A DNA stretch of 25,506 nt from Eimeria necatrix. Lineage: Eukaryota > Apicomplexa > Conoidasida > Eucoccidiorida > Eimeriidae. The DNA is taken from positions 1-25,506 of the forward strand of contig NW_013654376.1 of the NCBI RefSeq assembly GCF_000499385.1, read 5' to 3'. A program made the translations under genes and the position numbers. Positions 9,074-17,960 of this stretch are shown piece by piece. The notes below the pieces were generated by a model that saw nothing but the letters and a program-made list of their open reading frames with translations, was not told the origin of the DNA and did not search any database. How positions within the stretch are numbered: position 1 is the first letter of the stretch; every line of letters begins with the position of its first letter.

Positions 9074-9232
9074 AACTGAAGCCTACGAGCAAAGCTGCTA
9101 CTTTACGGTTTTGATGACGAAGGAACAGGAAATTTCGGCCAAATATTCTTTTGATACACCGCAAGCTTCGTAAATCACGCTGGTTGATGTGAACAATCTT
9201 GATACTGCACTGTGTGTCTACTATATTTGCAG

Positions 9233-9382
9233 AATGATTGCCCTAGTCTGAAATGGATTTTAAGAAAACACTGTTGCAGCTATCTGCTGGATCTTGTTTT
9301 CTGGCAGCTTAGAGACCGAATCGTTAGTAAGCACCATTTAGTCTTGGACGATGAACCCATGCGCACAGGATGGTCTTCATGA
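9233..9382 (+). CDS. Candidate terminal exon, 49 codons
   Basis: It starts in phase 0 after a strong acceptor, CTACTATATTTGCAG, and ends at TGA 9380-9382. The peptide opens N-D-C-P-S-L-K-W-I-L-R-K and has an aromatic/hydrophobic middle (Y-L-L-D-L-V-F-W-Q-L) and an acidic end (L-V-L-D-D-E-P-M). A donor-like GTAAGC at 9327 offers an alternative internal-exon reading of 94 nt. No ATG and no known motif. The phase does not match the exon ending near 8979, so the two need not belong together. Confidence 0.25.
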   Translation, partial: NDCPSLKWILRKHCCSYLLDLVFWQLRDRIVSKHHLVLDDEPMRTGWSS

Positions 9383-9588
9383 TACATCCAATATAATTGG
9401 GCATTTCCATTTCGTCCGGCTTTTACACTCAACCGCAGGCCTGCAATAAGTGTATTAGCCGCAACAACGCAATTAAGCATGAATAAGTGCTGGCTTTCTA
9501 TAAAGGTCGCATGGAATCGGCTTGAGGTATTTTAAAATTCATGAACACGCTTTGAAGCAATAGATGCCGAGCGGTGACCGGCGCATGC

Positions 9589-9909
9589 ATGACACCTGAG
9601 TACCCATGCGAGAAAGTGCCGTTGGTGGCACGTTGCCGTCTTCATGATCTTTTCAGCGACAAGCATATCTTCAATAACAGGCTGTGCGCGAGACGCTTTC
9701 GCAGTTACCTAACCGATCACATGGAAGAGACAAATGTATGCTTACGTTTAGCCTTTTGTGGTCCGGAAGTTATCGTTTTTGCGTTTGTTAGCTGTGCTGA
9801 AAGCATGCATATGAGCACGGTGTCTGCGCTGTGGAACGACAGAGTATGGGATCCAAAAGCGAGTTCTTCATGCTTTAAGGTAGGTTCACCGACTTGCTTG
9901 ACAGCTTAG
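9589..9909 (+). CDS. ORF or terminal exon, 106 codons, with polyA signal
   Basis: An ATG at 9589 opens 106 codons to TAG at 9907-9909, and AATAAA follows at 9945-9950, only 36 bases later. The peptide starts M-T-P-E-Y-P-C-E-K-V-P-L-V and has an internal hydrophobic patch (E-V-I-V-F-A-F-V-S-C) and nine cysteines spread along its length. A good donor (AAG followed by GTAGGT) at 9879 offers an internal-exon alternative. No family recognised; the close polyA signal is the main support. Confidence 0.28.
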   Translation: MTPEYPCEKVPLVARCRLHDLFSDKHIFNNRLCARRFRSYLTDHMEETNVCLRLAFCGPEVIVFAFVSCAESMHMSTVSALWNDRVWDPKASSSCFKVGSPTCLTA

Positions 9910-9944
9910 TATTCCTGCCGGCTATGTGACATCGCCACTGATTT

Positions 9945-9950
9945 AATAAA
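9945..9950 (+). promoter_or_regulatory. AATAAA polyadenylation signal
   Basis: A canonical hexamer within GATTTAATAAAAACG, 36 bases beyond the stop of the 9589-9909 frame. Confidence 0.4.
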
Positions 9951-10617
9951 AACGCAAGGCCACATGAGCATGTCCCTTTCACAACTATTCATGACAGGCG
10001 CGAAGCGAATTCCCTGACAGAACTGCTTCGACCAGCACCCTGGGACTGTATTTGGTGCCAGCTAGTGTGTTGGCAGACCTAAATGAGCCACGAAAACCGA
10101 GGCACTAAGCGAGTTGTTTAAGAAGGTGACCCTTGTAGGCATGTGCAAGTGCAGCTGCGGATTGGCACCATTTGTGCATTCGCGCCTGCATAGTAGCGTG
10201 ACCAGCAAAGCGGGACCAAATGTTTCGTATTGCGTAATGCCTTTTCGTCCTGCCGAACTAGACGTTGAACGCTGTCACGAAGTAGATATATATGTAGATA
10301 TCCAGCAAATCGAAATTGACCCACCGCACTGCATATTTCTGCAGAAATATTCGCATTGAAACTGCTTCATATAATTATGATGAGAAATCACTCCGTTGTC
10401 GTGTTTTCATCTAATCTGTAAATCTGCACTAGCAAAGTGATGCTCGTGAGCGTATGCATGACTTTAGCCTACTACGTAATGGTTCATAAATTGCTGCGGG
10501 AAACAGAGGCGCCTGAAAATTGTGACAAAAACGTGCGTAGGCACAGCTACGCAGAAACAAGTAAAGTGTAAGAATGAATGATTGTTGTGCTAGTTAGTGC
10601 GCCCTCTGATTTTGCCA
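9951..10617. other. No supported gene
   Basis: A plus frame at about 10114-10359 has no ATG start; its end reads acidic (D-V-E-R-C-H-E-V-D-I-Y-V-D) but no splice site bounds it. Nothing else is seen. Confidence 0.35.
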
Positions 10618-10899
10618 ATGAACCTAAGCATCTACAGCGAATACTGCAAACAGCCGCGCGTGCAAATTGTCGCAAAAGCTACCTTGCCCCCGGCACTTTG
10701 TCCAGGTCGTTTATATGAAATTTGCAGATGCTTGGACTATCAGCCGTCATGTAATATCTGTGCTGCTCTGTTATCTGATGGCGACTCACGAACTCGTTCT
10801 AAAGACTTTGCATACGTGTTCCCTAGTGAATTGTTGCTTTGTACTACTATCCACAATGAAATGCTGCCACCTGTTACCATCTCGATGCAAACAACGTGA
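10618..10899 (+). CDS. ORF of 93 codons, unknown
   Basis: An ATG at 10618 to TGA at 10897-10899. It has seven cysteines, clustered in the middle (C-P-G-R-L-Y-E-I-C-R-C-L-D-Y then S-C-N-I-C). No signal peptide or membrane segment. It lies just upstream of the GC-rich island at about 10950 and could belong to the same gene, with a TTTGCAG acceptor at about 10727 as an alternative exon start. Its length is compatible with chance and no family is recognised. Confidence 0.2.
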   Translation: MNLSIYSEYCKQPRVQIVAKATLPPALCPGRLYEICRCLDYQPSCNICAALLSDGDSRTRSKDFAYVFPSELLLCTTIHNEMLPPVTISMQTT

Positions 10900-10949
10900 C
10901 GCGCTGTGCCTCCGAACTGCAATAGCATATGTGTTCACGCCACTCCGAT

Positions 10950-11185
10950 TCCTTGGGGGGCCCCCTTGCTGCTGCCATCTTCGCTGCTGCAGCATCCAAA
11001 CCCCAAGCCCCTGCAGGCACTGGCGGGGCCACTGGGCTGCTGCTTCCGTCGCCCAGCGAAGGGAAGCCCGAAAGGGGCGACAGCGGCAAGCTCGGACTTT
11101 CCCATTGAGCAGCAGCAGCAGCATCAGCAGCAGCAGCAGTGCGAGGGACTGTACCAGCTTCCCCAACTTGTGGACCACGCGTCAT
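10950..11185. CDS. GC-rich, coding-like low-complexity exon, strand unclear
   Basis: This patch differs sharply from its surroundings: GC-rich, with GGGGGGCCCCC, repeated GCTGC/GCAGC and a CAG run. Two plus frames and two minus frames are open across all of it; one plus frame belongs to a 228-codon opening (10667-11353), the only one clearly longer than chance would give. The minus reading (R-T-A-A-A-A-D-A-A-A-A-A-Q-W-E, then Pro/Ser/Gly-rich to G-P-P-K-E-S-E-W-R) looks most protein-like. One plus frame gives E-Q-Q-Q-Q-H-Q-Q-Q-Q-Q-C. Ala/Gln runs from CAG-type repeats are typical of Eimeria genes. No decisive splice sites bound it, so strand and ends are open. Confidence 0.4.
11106..11140. 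repeat. Interrupted CAG/CTG triplet repeat
   Basis: Four to five AGC/CAG units, one CAT, then five CAG units. It encodes Gln, Ser or Ala in plus frames and Leu, Cys or Ala in minus frames. Confidence 0.9.
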
Positions 11186-11535
11186 GCATTTGATCTCGTG
11201 ATTTTCCAGGAAGTGAATCACATATGCCGAACCGTGCAGCTACACGCAATGGCTATGTTGTGTACAGCAAGGAGAGACTGCTTAATTATCATTTCGCAAT
11301 ATATTCTATTTGGTGCATTACGAGTGTTTGGATGTTCCTCTAAATCATCTTGATCGGACGCTGCACTGGGAGCTGTAACGCTTTGATACCCGCAAAGAGT
11401 TTCTTGAGCATGCCAGGTGGTCACCCGGTTTGCACTAAGTGTTCAGACGTGCTATTAGTTGCATGCTGATGGGCCTGCTCGGTCACTAAAGGCATTAGGA
11501 TCTTTGGTGTTAAGCGTGATCTGTTATTCCCCGAA

Positions 11536-11760
11536 ATGAAAGACAAAATGTATCGCGCGCTGCTGCGTGGGGTTCTCTTTGCCCTAGTCTCTGACGTTAG
11601 CAGGCTTACAGACCTCCGAGCTACTTTTTCTCAATTTGGACTAATCGCAGGAGACCGAAGGATTTCTCACAATTTTTCTCTGGAGGCCAGAAACTGTTTG
11701 AAAGCATTTTCTTGCTGCAGGCTCAGGACAGCTGCTTTTGTATTTCTGCAGGTTGTTTGA
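11536..11760 (+). CDS. ORF with hydrophobic N-terminus, 74 codons
   Basis: An ATG at 11536 (another in-frame ATG at 11548) to TGA at 11758-11760. From the second ATG the start reads M-Y-R-A-L-L-R-G-V-L-F-A-L-V-S, a basic start followed by a hydrophobic stretch that could be a short signal peptide or anchor. The middle is polar (R-I-S-H-N-F-S-L-E-A-R-N-C). The end overlaps two acceptor-like sites (CTTGCTGCAG at 11720 and TATTTCTGCAG at 11751), so the true transcript may splice out of this frame before its stop. No family recognised. Confidence 0.25.
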   Translation: MKDKMYRALLRGVLFALVSDVSRLTDLRATFSQFGLIAGDRRISHNFSLEARNCLKAFSCCRLRTAAFVFLQVV

Positions 11761-11816
11761 AGGAACAAAGGAGGCCGTTTGCGAGGACAGGCAGTAAGCC
11801 ACGCGTCGCACATCAG
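11752..11816 (+). CDS. Candidate internal exon, basic peptide
   Basis: Both edges are strong: acceptor GCTTTTGTATTTCTGCAG ending at 11751 and donor CAG followed by GTGAAG at 11817. The open frame uses two leading bases, then 21 codons starting C-L-K-E-Q-R-R-P-F-A-R-T-G-S-K-P, and leaves in phase 0. The same frame stays open downstream to 12032. The basic, polar content differs from the hydrophobic noise around it. It overlaps the tail of the ORF at 11536 in another frame. Function unknown. Confidence 0.28.
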
Positions 11817-13564
11817 GTGAAGTTTATCGTTATTAACAAAATCAAGCTGACGTTTCTGCACATGCATGCACAAGCGTATGGCTGTAAAGTATGCGGGTTA
11901 TCCAAAATTGCTTTTAAAAGGTTTAAACGCCTAACTGATTTTTTGAATGTTCGAATGACACGTTGTATCGTCTTGATATTACGTTGTAACAAGTATCAGC
12001 TGTTTTTCATTTTTCTAGGTGCTCTCCCTTGAGTCATGCCTGTTCCGAAGGGGCAACGACATAAAGCAAAAGCGTGCTTTTTTTCTTGTTGCACCAATCT
12101 AGAGTTGCGCAATTTTACAGGATGGGATTGCTTCTGCTTTGCCAATACAGCGCCAGAAAAGATCGGGTAACAGGAGCCACCTAGTTGAGGCTGCAAATCT
12201 TATTTCTGACTTGTTCATATATCCACTTCACCTGCGTGTTTTCCAGTAGCTACCGGTTTAAAAATGCCAGTTCGTGAGCTTATATAGCATTCAGAGATGC
12301 TTAACAACTGCAAAGCATTGCATGTGCGGGAGGACACAACGTTGTGTGCCCGAACCTAGGTGGGCGCAAATTTTCTTCAATCGTGAAAAGCGCCTTCTTT
12401 TGCTGCTGTTTCCAAAGGCTACGAGTAAAACGTGCCCTGCACGCATTGTCTGGCTGCCGATATCTGTTCACATCCTCGAACAATCTTGATAGCATGCTAA
12501 ATTTCTTCTTGACGAGTGTATTGCACTCACCGCTCTTAGTTCTTGATTATTTACCCCTTTCTGCGTCATTTATCTCGATTTGAGCACCACTATCAGCTCG
12601 CAAGTACAGTGCAATACAACTAACATGCAGCGAGTCGGACTGAAACCAGCGTATCTTGCACGCTACCCAACCTTCTAGTGCGTGCGCTACCCATGCAGCC
12701 CTGATCATTGATTGGAGCCACTACACGCGGCACACACACAATATGATTCGAAGCTCTACATTTTTTCTTGAATAGTCGTCAAACTATATGTTGAAACACA
12801 AAATGACTGCGAGTGGAGTCCACTGGATCCGAGTGAATATTTGAATTCAAAGGGTGGTCATAAGCTGTGCAAGATCAGTTTGCCCGAGGCTATATTCAGC
12901 CTGCTGTTGTGTGCACGTTTCTTATTAGTCCATTAACTTAGGCGCTAAATACTGTGTAAATCGCGTTATGAGACATCAGTCAGCCATTCTAGTCTCGAAA
13001 GGTTCCAGTCCAGAGGCGCTGCAGATGGAACTTGCTTCCGCGTTAACTTTTCAAATGTTCAATTCAGAAATAAGATAAAAATCATTCACATACACGAGCT
13101 AATAACATTTTGAAAGTTGCTTTCGTACTACAAAAAGCGATTCTTACGGAATTTAGGACGTGCGTTGCCCGACACCGATGCAGGAAAAGATTTATTTTCA
13201 AGCATTTCAAATCAACTCCGTAACAACCGCAAATTACATAGTTAACGACAAAATCTTATGTCCACCCACAATTAATCTATCTAAAAGAAAACTCCTGTTT
13301 GGCTCGGGTTATGGGCGATGCCTTCCTATTGGCTATAAGCAATTCGCACTGCATAAAAAATTTTTGTTGTGTCACTAGCTGTGGGCGGGAAATGCTGCAG
13401 AATGACTATGTTGAGTCAGTTGCAAGTGCATGCTGCCCAATTAATTATGAAAGGCAGTAGAGCTGTGTCTCAATCTATGTGATTTGCTGTTATTATGTAG
13501 GCGGCTTGAAACGTTCTAAAAGAATTCTTGTACCGCGCAACTGCATTCCTGGGTACGTCTTCAG
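11817..13564. other. Long stretch with no supported gene
   Basis: Short ATG-less frames only. From about 12590 to 13150 even these are absent on both strands. No repeats, RNA genes or clear splice pairs seen. Confidence 0.4.
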
Positions 13565-13825
13565 ATGTTGCAGTATTGGCTGGGCCCACTCGGCTCATAC
13601 CTTTTTCAGGAAGTGTGCTTTGCACATTATGGGATTAGGAAGAATAGAGTGCAGCCTGGCATTCTGTCTTTGCATGCAAGGAGGCCTCAGTACGCAATGA
13701 CAAGCGAAATGCCGCATATCTGGCCCAACGTACACAGTAGAAAAGCTCGCACATCGCGTCGTATCGTCGTGATGAATTACGCTGACCAGCGGCAACAAGG
13801 CTATCTTTCTGTAACGAAAACATGA
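13565..13825 (+). CDS. ORF of 86 codons, basic protein, unknown
   Basis: An ATG at 13565 to TGA at 13823-13825. The peptide begins M-L-Q-Y-W-L-G-P-L-G-S-Y-L-F-Q and becomes basic (S-R-K-A-R-T-S-R-R-I-V-V), with only one cysteine, unusual among frames here. No membrane segment or known motif. Two minus-strand frames overlap it and look less protein-like. No AATAAA follows within about 200 bases. Length is within chance. Confidence 0.25.
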   Translation: MLQYWLGPLGSYLFQEVCFAHYGIRKNRVQPGILSLHARRPQYAMTSEMPHIWPNVHSRKARTSRRIVVMNYADQRQQGYLSVTKT

Positions 13826-15582
13826 GCTTAACATAGACACACACATTTTCGTTTTTGTGGTCTAGGCAGCTCTACAGGACAGTATGGGCGAAAGTACGCA
13901 TTAACTACTGCCACGTCTGCTGCGTGATGCTTTGGTAAGCGCCGTTACGAGTTGTACACGCTTTATGCATCTACACAATCGCAACTAGTCCTTCGGTGTG
14001 CCATGAAGAATGTATGTTCCCAAGTACACTTGACACTGCCAGCTCGCCTATAGACAAAGACGCTAATAAACGAGTCTTATGTAAGCTTCGTTTATTGTAG
14101 CTTTACGTGACTTGCCATCTATACCAATCTTTCGGGCAGAAGCAGCCGTTTTTCTTGTTGTGATGCCTTCTGGATAGAAAGGCGTTGCTCGCTTATAGGG
14201 CATTACTCAAACCTCCAGAATATATCTTTTGCCACTACTGTCCATTGGGCTAGAAACAGGCATTATACTTGCAGCTGCCGAGCCGTTTTGCACGTTGCCA
14301 ATAGCGGCTTTTTTAAAGCAGTTGTATTGCTCGTTCCTAAGTCCATTCTAGAATAGCCTTATATCGTCTCCTCATGTAGCCAAAATTACTTCAAGGTAAA
14401 GCAAAACGATCTGTGTCTGCAGGGAGTATGTTACATTCATGGTATTCAAAAGCCCCCAAAACAAACGCAGATGCACCGTTGTAATTTATGGATAGGACGG
14501 GCAAATACAAAGCTGGAGATGTTCGCCTTTTGTCGCGAATATTGCGTTACTCGTATTTTTGCTGCATTTGCTATTACACAATTCGGAGACTTTTACGTTG
14601 GAATTTGACCGAAAGGCCATGCTGTTTTATGCCTTGCACATTCCAGTTCCAGCTTGCTGACGTCAGCAGACCAGAAATCACTCAATCGTCCAAAAGAGCT
14701 GACTGTAGACATCCCGCATGTTGCGCCGCAGCAGCTTAGCCGCCTTGTGAATTACCCTCAAGGGCGACGATTGTAACTTTGACACGGACGATGGCGCATG
14801 GAAGGCAACTAAGATTCTCATTATTACTATGAAAAGTTGAACAATATCACTCACGAAGGACACTGATCATGCAGGGCCAGAATCGCAACAAAACCCAGAT
14901 TGTCAGTTTGCAGCTCATTAGTTGACTTCAGCTCAGCCAAAGGTCAGATTGCTGCAATGACACCATGCGGTTATACCCATGCCAAACTGGGAAGTTACAC
15001 CACATGATAAGTTTTGTCTACCATCTCTAGGTACTGGGCGACTAGTTCGACGTTTTCACGCGCCATCAATGTACACATCTTGAAGCAAACGTATTTGCTT
15101 TACTGCGCATATGGTACAGTTGCCAAACATAGTAGCATTCCACTCACTGCTAGTTACACAAGGTCTTCGCCAACAATTTATACGGACACAATTTCCCTGG
15201 AGTTGTTCAATGAGCCTTCAGGAAAATAAAAGCGCTGGGCTGCTGCCCAAAATCCCGCCTGTTGCCGTACAATATTTTCAAATACAAGGATGTGGGCCAC
15301 CACAAGCATGGAGCCTCAGTGCATAGTAGCCTTCGATGACGCAGTAATAAACTGTATCAGGAACTCCACGAGTTCAAATGTGAATTTGCTGGCTAAATAT
15401 AATAAATTGTTGGTTGATATTTGGTTGGGGTCGTCGTCCTGAAAGATGTGAATATGAGAGGGGCACGAACATGCTATAGGCGGATCGCAGCGCGCTGAGC
15501 ACTAATTTTTCGCAATGCGGTTGCCGCGTGATGCTTTAGAAATCATAGCAGAGGTATGCCGTCGCAGGTAGTGCTGCGCTTT
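13826..15582. other. No supported gene
   Basis: Plus ATG frames at 14488-14739 (83 codons) and 15014-15229 (71 codons) lack supporting signals. A minus frame from 14347 to 14063 is open apart from one TGA and includes a 46-codon ATG frame (14203-14063); see the rejected list. AATAAA occurs near 14066, 15227 and 15403. Otherwise nothing is seen. Confidence 0.35.
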
Positions 15583-15750
15583 TGCTTTCAAGACGTCTGT
15601 GCCATTCGATATTTTTCAATTATGTACGTATAGTGTACAGACTCGAATGATTTGCATTTCTTCAGCTGCTTTCAAGACGTCTGTGCCATTCGATATTTTT
15701 CAATTATGTACGTATAGTGTACAGACTCGAATGATTTGCATTTCTTCAGC
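15583..15750 (+). repeat. Perfect 84-bp tandem duplication
   Basis: Copies 15583-15666 and 15667-15750 are identical. The unit ends in an acceptor-like TTTGCATTTCTTCAG and is 28 codons long, open in one plus frame (S-V-P-F-D-I-F-Q-L-C-T-Y-S repeated), but that frame has no ATG. Identity implies a recent event, or an assembly duplication. Confidence 0.97.
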
Positions 15751-16632
15751 ATTCTGCTGTTTCTACGGTGCGCACGGGCAGACAGGAAAGCAGTTACCTT
15801 TTCGAGGAGCAAATAAATCTGTGTCGCTTGCATATCTGCGATTCCACAAGCTGTGTGAAGCAGAGAGCTGCAGTTTGTAGACTGCTGAGCCTTTTGTGCA
15901 GGTAGATCGTGCCATGAAATGCCAACGAGCAAATAATTGATCCACGATGCACCTGCCGCACAGCTAGTCAACACCCGTTATTCACCTCTGTCATTTGGCA
16001 CATTCAATAGGCTTGGACAAATGCTAGTTATGGTAAGGCCCAGAGCCAGAGAGCTGTGCACAGCACATTGAATGAACTGTCCGACAAACATTATCGTATA
16101 ACTATCTACCGATTGCGCCCCGGTTATGAGAAGCTTTTACTGTTCTTTTTGCTGCATAACCGAAAAGTGCCGTTGGCTGCCGCAAAACAGGAGTATTCTC
16201 CAAAGGAACAAACTTTACCCTCGACTGGCAGACAGCAGCTCAAAGAGGTGTGATGGCCGTAGCGGTAGAATATGAACCTGACCCTCCATGCTTTTGCCGA
16301 GCGTTTCAATACCAAAATTCTCGCCTGATTCCGTTGGAGGCGCCAGAGTATTGGAATAGGTCTATTTTTTAGTGAACCACGTTGTAGCTGGTACGTCACG
16401 TGATCTTCGTGTCCCATTGTGGCACGAAGTCGACGTTCAGTCTTGCTAAGCTAATAAAAGCCATCACAAAAAAAGGAGGGTCCGAAACACCGGCAGCAAA
16501 ATATAAGGGACGAAACACATTCAAACCACTTGAGTTTCACGCCGCCCACTTGACAAGGATTCTTGAGCCCTCAGGGAGTGCGTTGGGGGATACTGTTATG
16601 AGCGAGTAATAAGGGTGTATAAAAGATTCGCA
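15751..16632. other. No supported gene
   Basis: Short frames only. AATAAA hexamers near 15810 and 16453 have no convincing upstream stop. A minus frame at 16124-16417 lacks other support. Confidence 0.35.
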
Positions 16633-16884
16633 ATGCTGCCCCCGCGGCCGCCCCCGGCGCCCCGACCCCTTCTTGGCAATCCACGTCCTTCTAAGAAACC
16701 TTCCCGGGAAACAGCAGTTAATTGCGTGTGCCTTACTGAGCAGCTTGGCGAACAGCAATTTATAGGAAACCTCCTAGTATCAAAGTCGCAAGGAGTGCAT
16801 TGCTCGTATAGAGCATGTGCGAAAAATAAGTATTTATACTTTCTTGACACTGTGGCAGCCACAATTTCAACATCGATCTGTTAG
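16633..16884 (+). CDS. ORF of 83 codons with Pro/Arg-rich start
   Basis: An ATG at 16633 to TAG at 16882-16884. The first 25 codons are Pro/Arg-rich (M-L-P-P-R-P-P-P-A-P-R-P) and coincide with a sharp GC-rich patch (about 16637-16720, with CCGCGGCCGCCCCC). The rest is mixed, with four cysteines. The complementary strand is also open through the patch (Gly/Arg-rich), as expected of GC-rich DNA, so openness is weak evidence. TATAAAAG lies 8 bases before the ATG, too close to be its TATA box. No domain recognised. Confidence 0.22.
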   Translation: MLPPRPPPAPRPLLGNPRPSKKPSRETAVNCVCLTEQLGEQQFIGNLLVSKSQGVHCSYRACAKNKYLYFLDTVAATISTSIC

Positions 16885-17765
16885 TGTGCCTTTGTGTCGC
16901 AGTACCGTGATTCCAAAATGAATGAGACTCATTGTCTCAGCAACACGGTGAATAGTCTCCTGAAAAAGACCGCTAAAATAATATGGAAAGGATACCTTTT
17001 GTGCGAGGCCGTCAGCCAGCATGCAAGTTTGCGATGCGCGCTTTCATCGCCTCCTTTCTTCCAATTTCGGAGAGTGCTCATATTCCATTGCTGGCGTGTC
17101 ATTTCATTCAAAATCCACTGGAACAGAAATTCTGCCAGACTACACGAGCGTACTTCGTCATTGGAACTGTAGCGCTTCCTCTGACTGCGACATTTTAAGA
17201 GAACACTATGTAGCAGTTCCATGCGTTCATGCTGCATTATGCAATGAGATGCTGAGCTCTGCGTAATTGCATTGCGGGCATGCTGCTGGGCTGTTCATGA
17301 ATTGTGCTCATTAACATTCTTGCAAGTTGCTGCATGGCCACTGCAGAGATAAAAACCATTGGAGTGCTAAGAGTATGCCATAAAATATTCGCCCACTTTT
17401 CTACATGGTGTAAATTGCCCTGTAAAGTATTGTCGAGAGTTGCGTTTAGAGCGATGGATGACAGCAGGCACGTTGCTGCAAGTCGCTCAGTGAGCTAGTT
17501 CAGAAAGTTGCATTAAGGTCGATGGATGAAAACGTTACCAGGACCTGAATCATCAGGTGAAGCGAGAAGCTGCCGGAAGGTTTTTCATAGCAAGTTAAAT
17601 CAAGGGATGACAAAAGAGTCTACGCAGACTTCTCTAAAGCGTTCTCAGGTCTAATGGTCTTGCGACTGCTTCTGTCTGCACAAGCCCTTACGCTGCATAG
17701 GATAATCTGCTAAATGCAATAGAAAAGGCAGCACACGATGTCGAGGGACGCTTAGCGAACGGAGT
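16885..17765. other. No supported gene; faint repeat
   Basis: Overlapping short frames on both strands at 16894-17266 without distinguishing signals. Bases 17439-17461 and 17507-17529 match at 19 of 23 positions (core GATGGATGA), a faint 68-bp-offset repeat. Confidence 0.35.
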
Positions 17766-17960
17766 ATGTCTCACGCTTCTTCAAATATAGGGATGGGTTT
17801 TAGTTCAGTGAACGTGGTAAAAGGCATCTCCAAACCATTTGTAGACAGTAAGAATTATCAACACATACTCGAATTAGAAATAAAGCGCCATGCAATCTGC
17901 TTCCGCCTGGCACAAGTTGCAAAGTTCATGGCGTATCCACAAGACAACGAATTTGTTTAA
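17766..17960 (+). CDS. Small ORF, 64 codons, unknown
   Basis: An ATG at 17766 to TAA at 17958-17960. The peptide (M-S-H-A-S-S-N-I-G-M-G-F at the start, then H-I-L-E-L-E-I-K-R-H-A-I) has balanced composition with one cysteine. The frame is open upstream to 17706, so it could also be part of a larger exon. No signal peptide, membrane segment or motif; the short length makes it indistinguishable from chance without transcripts. Confidence 0.2.
   Translation: MSHASSNIGMGFSSVNVVKGISKPFVDSKNYQHILELEIKRHAICFRLAQVAKFMAYPQDNEFV

Noticed and set aside
10786..11178. Minus-strand frame with a long Leu run that looks like a signal peptide
   Set aside because: It begins at GTG, not ATG, and the leucines are simply CTG triplets in one of several open frames of the repeat.
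5760..12050. tRNA B-box-like strings (GTTCRA) at several places
   Set aside because: None is paired with an A box and a foldable acceptor stem at tRNA spacing.
14063..14347. Minus-strand frame with a single TGA between two protein-like halves
   Set aside because: At 95 codons, a frame with one TGA is expected many times in 25 kb, and no splice site or motif supports it.
16618..16625. TATAAAAG as a TATA box
   Set aside because: It lies 8 bases before the ATG at 16633, which leaves no room for a transcription start and 5' UTR for that frame.
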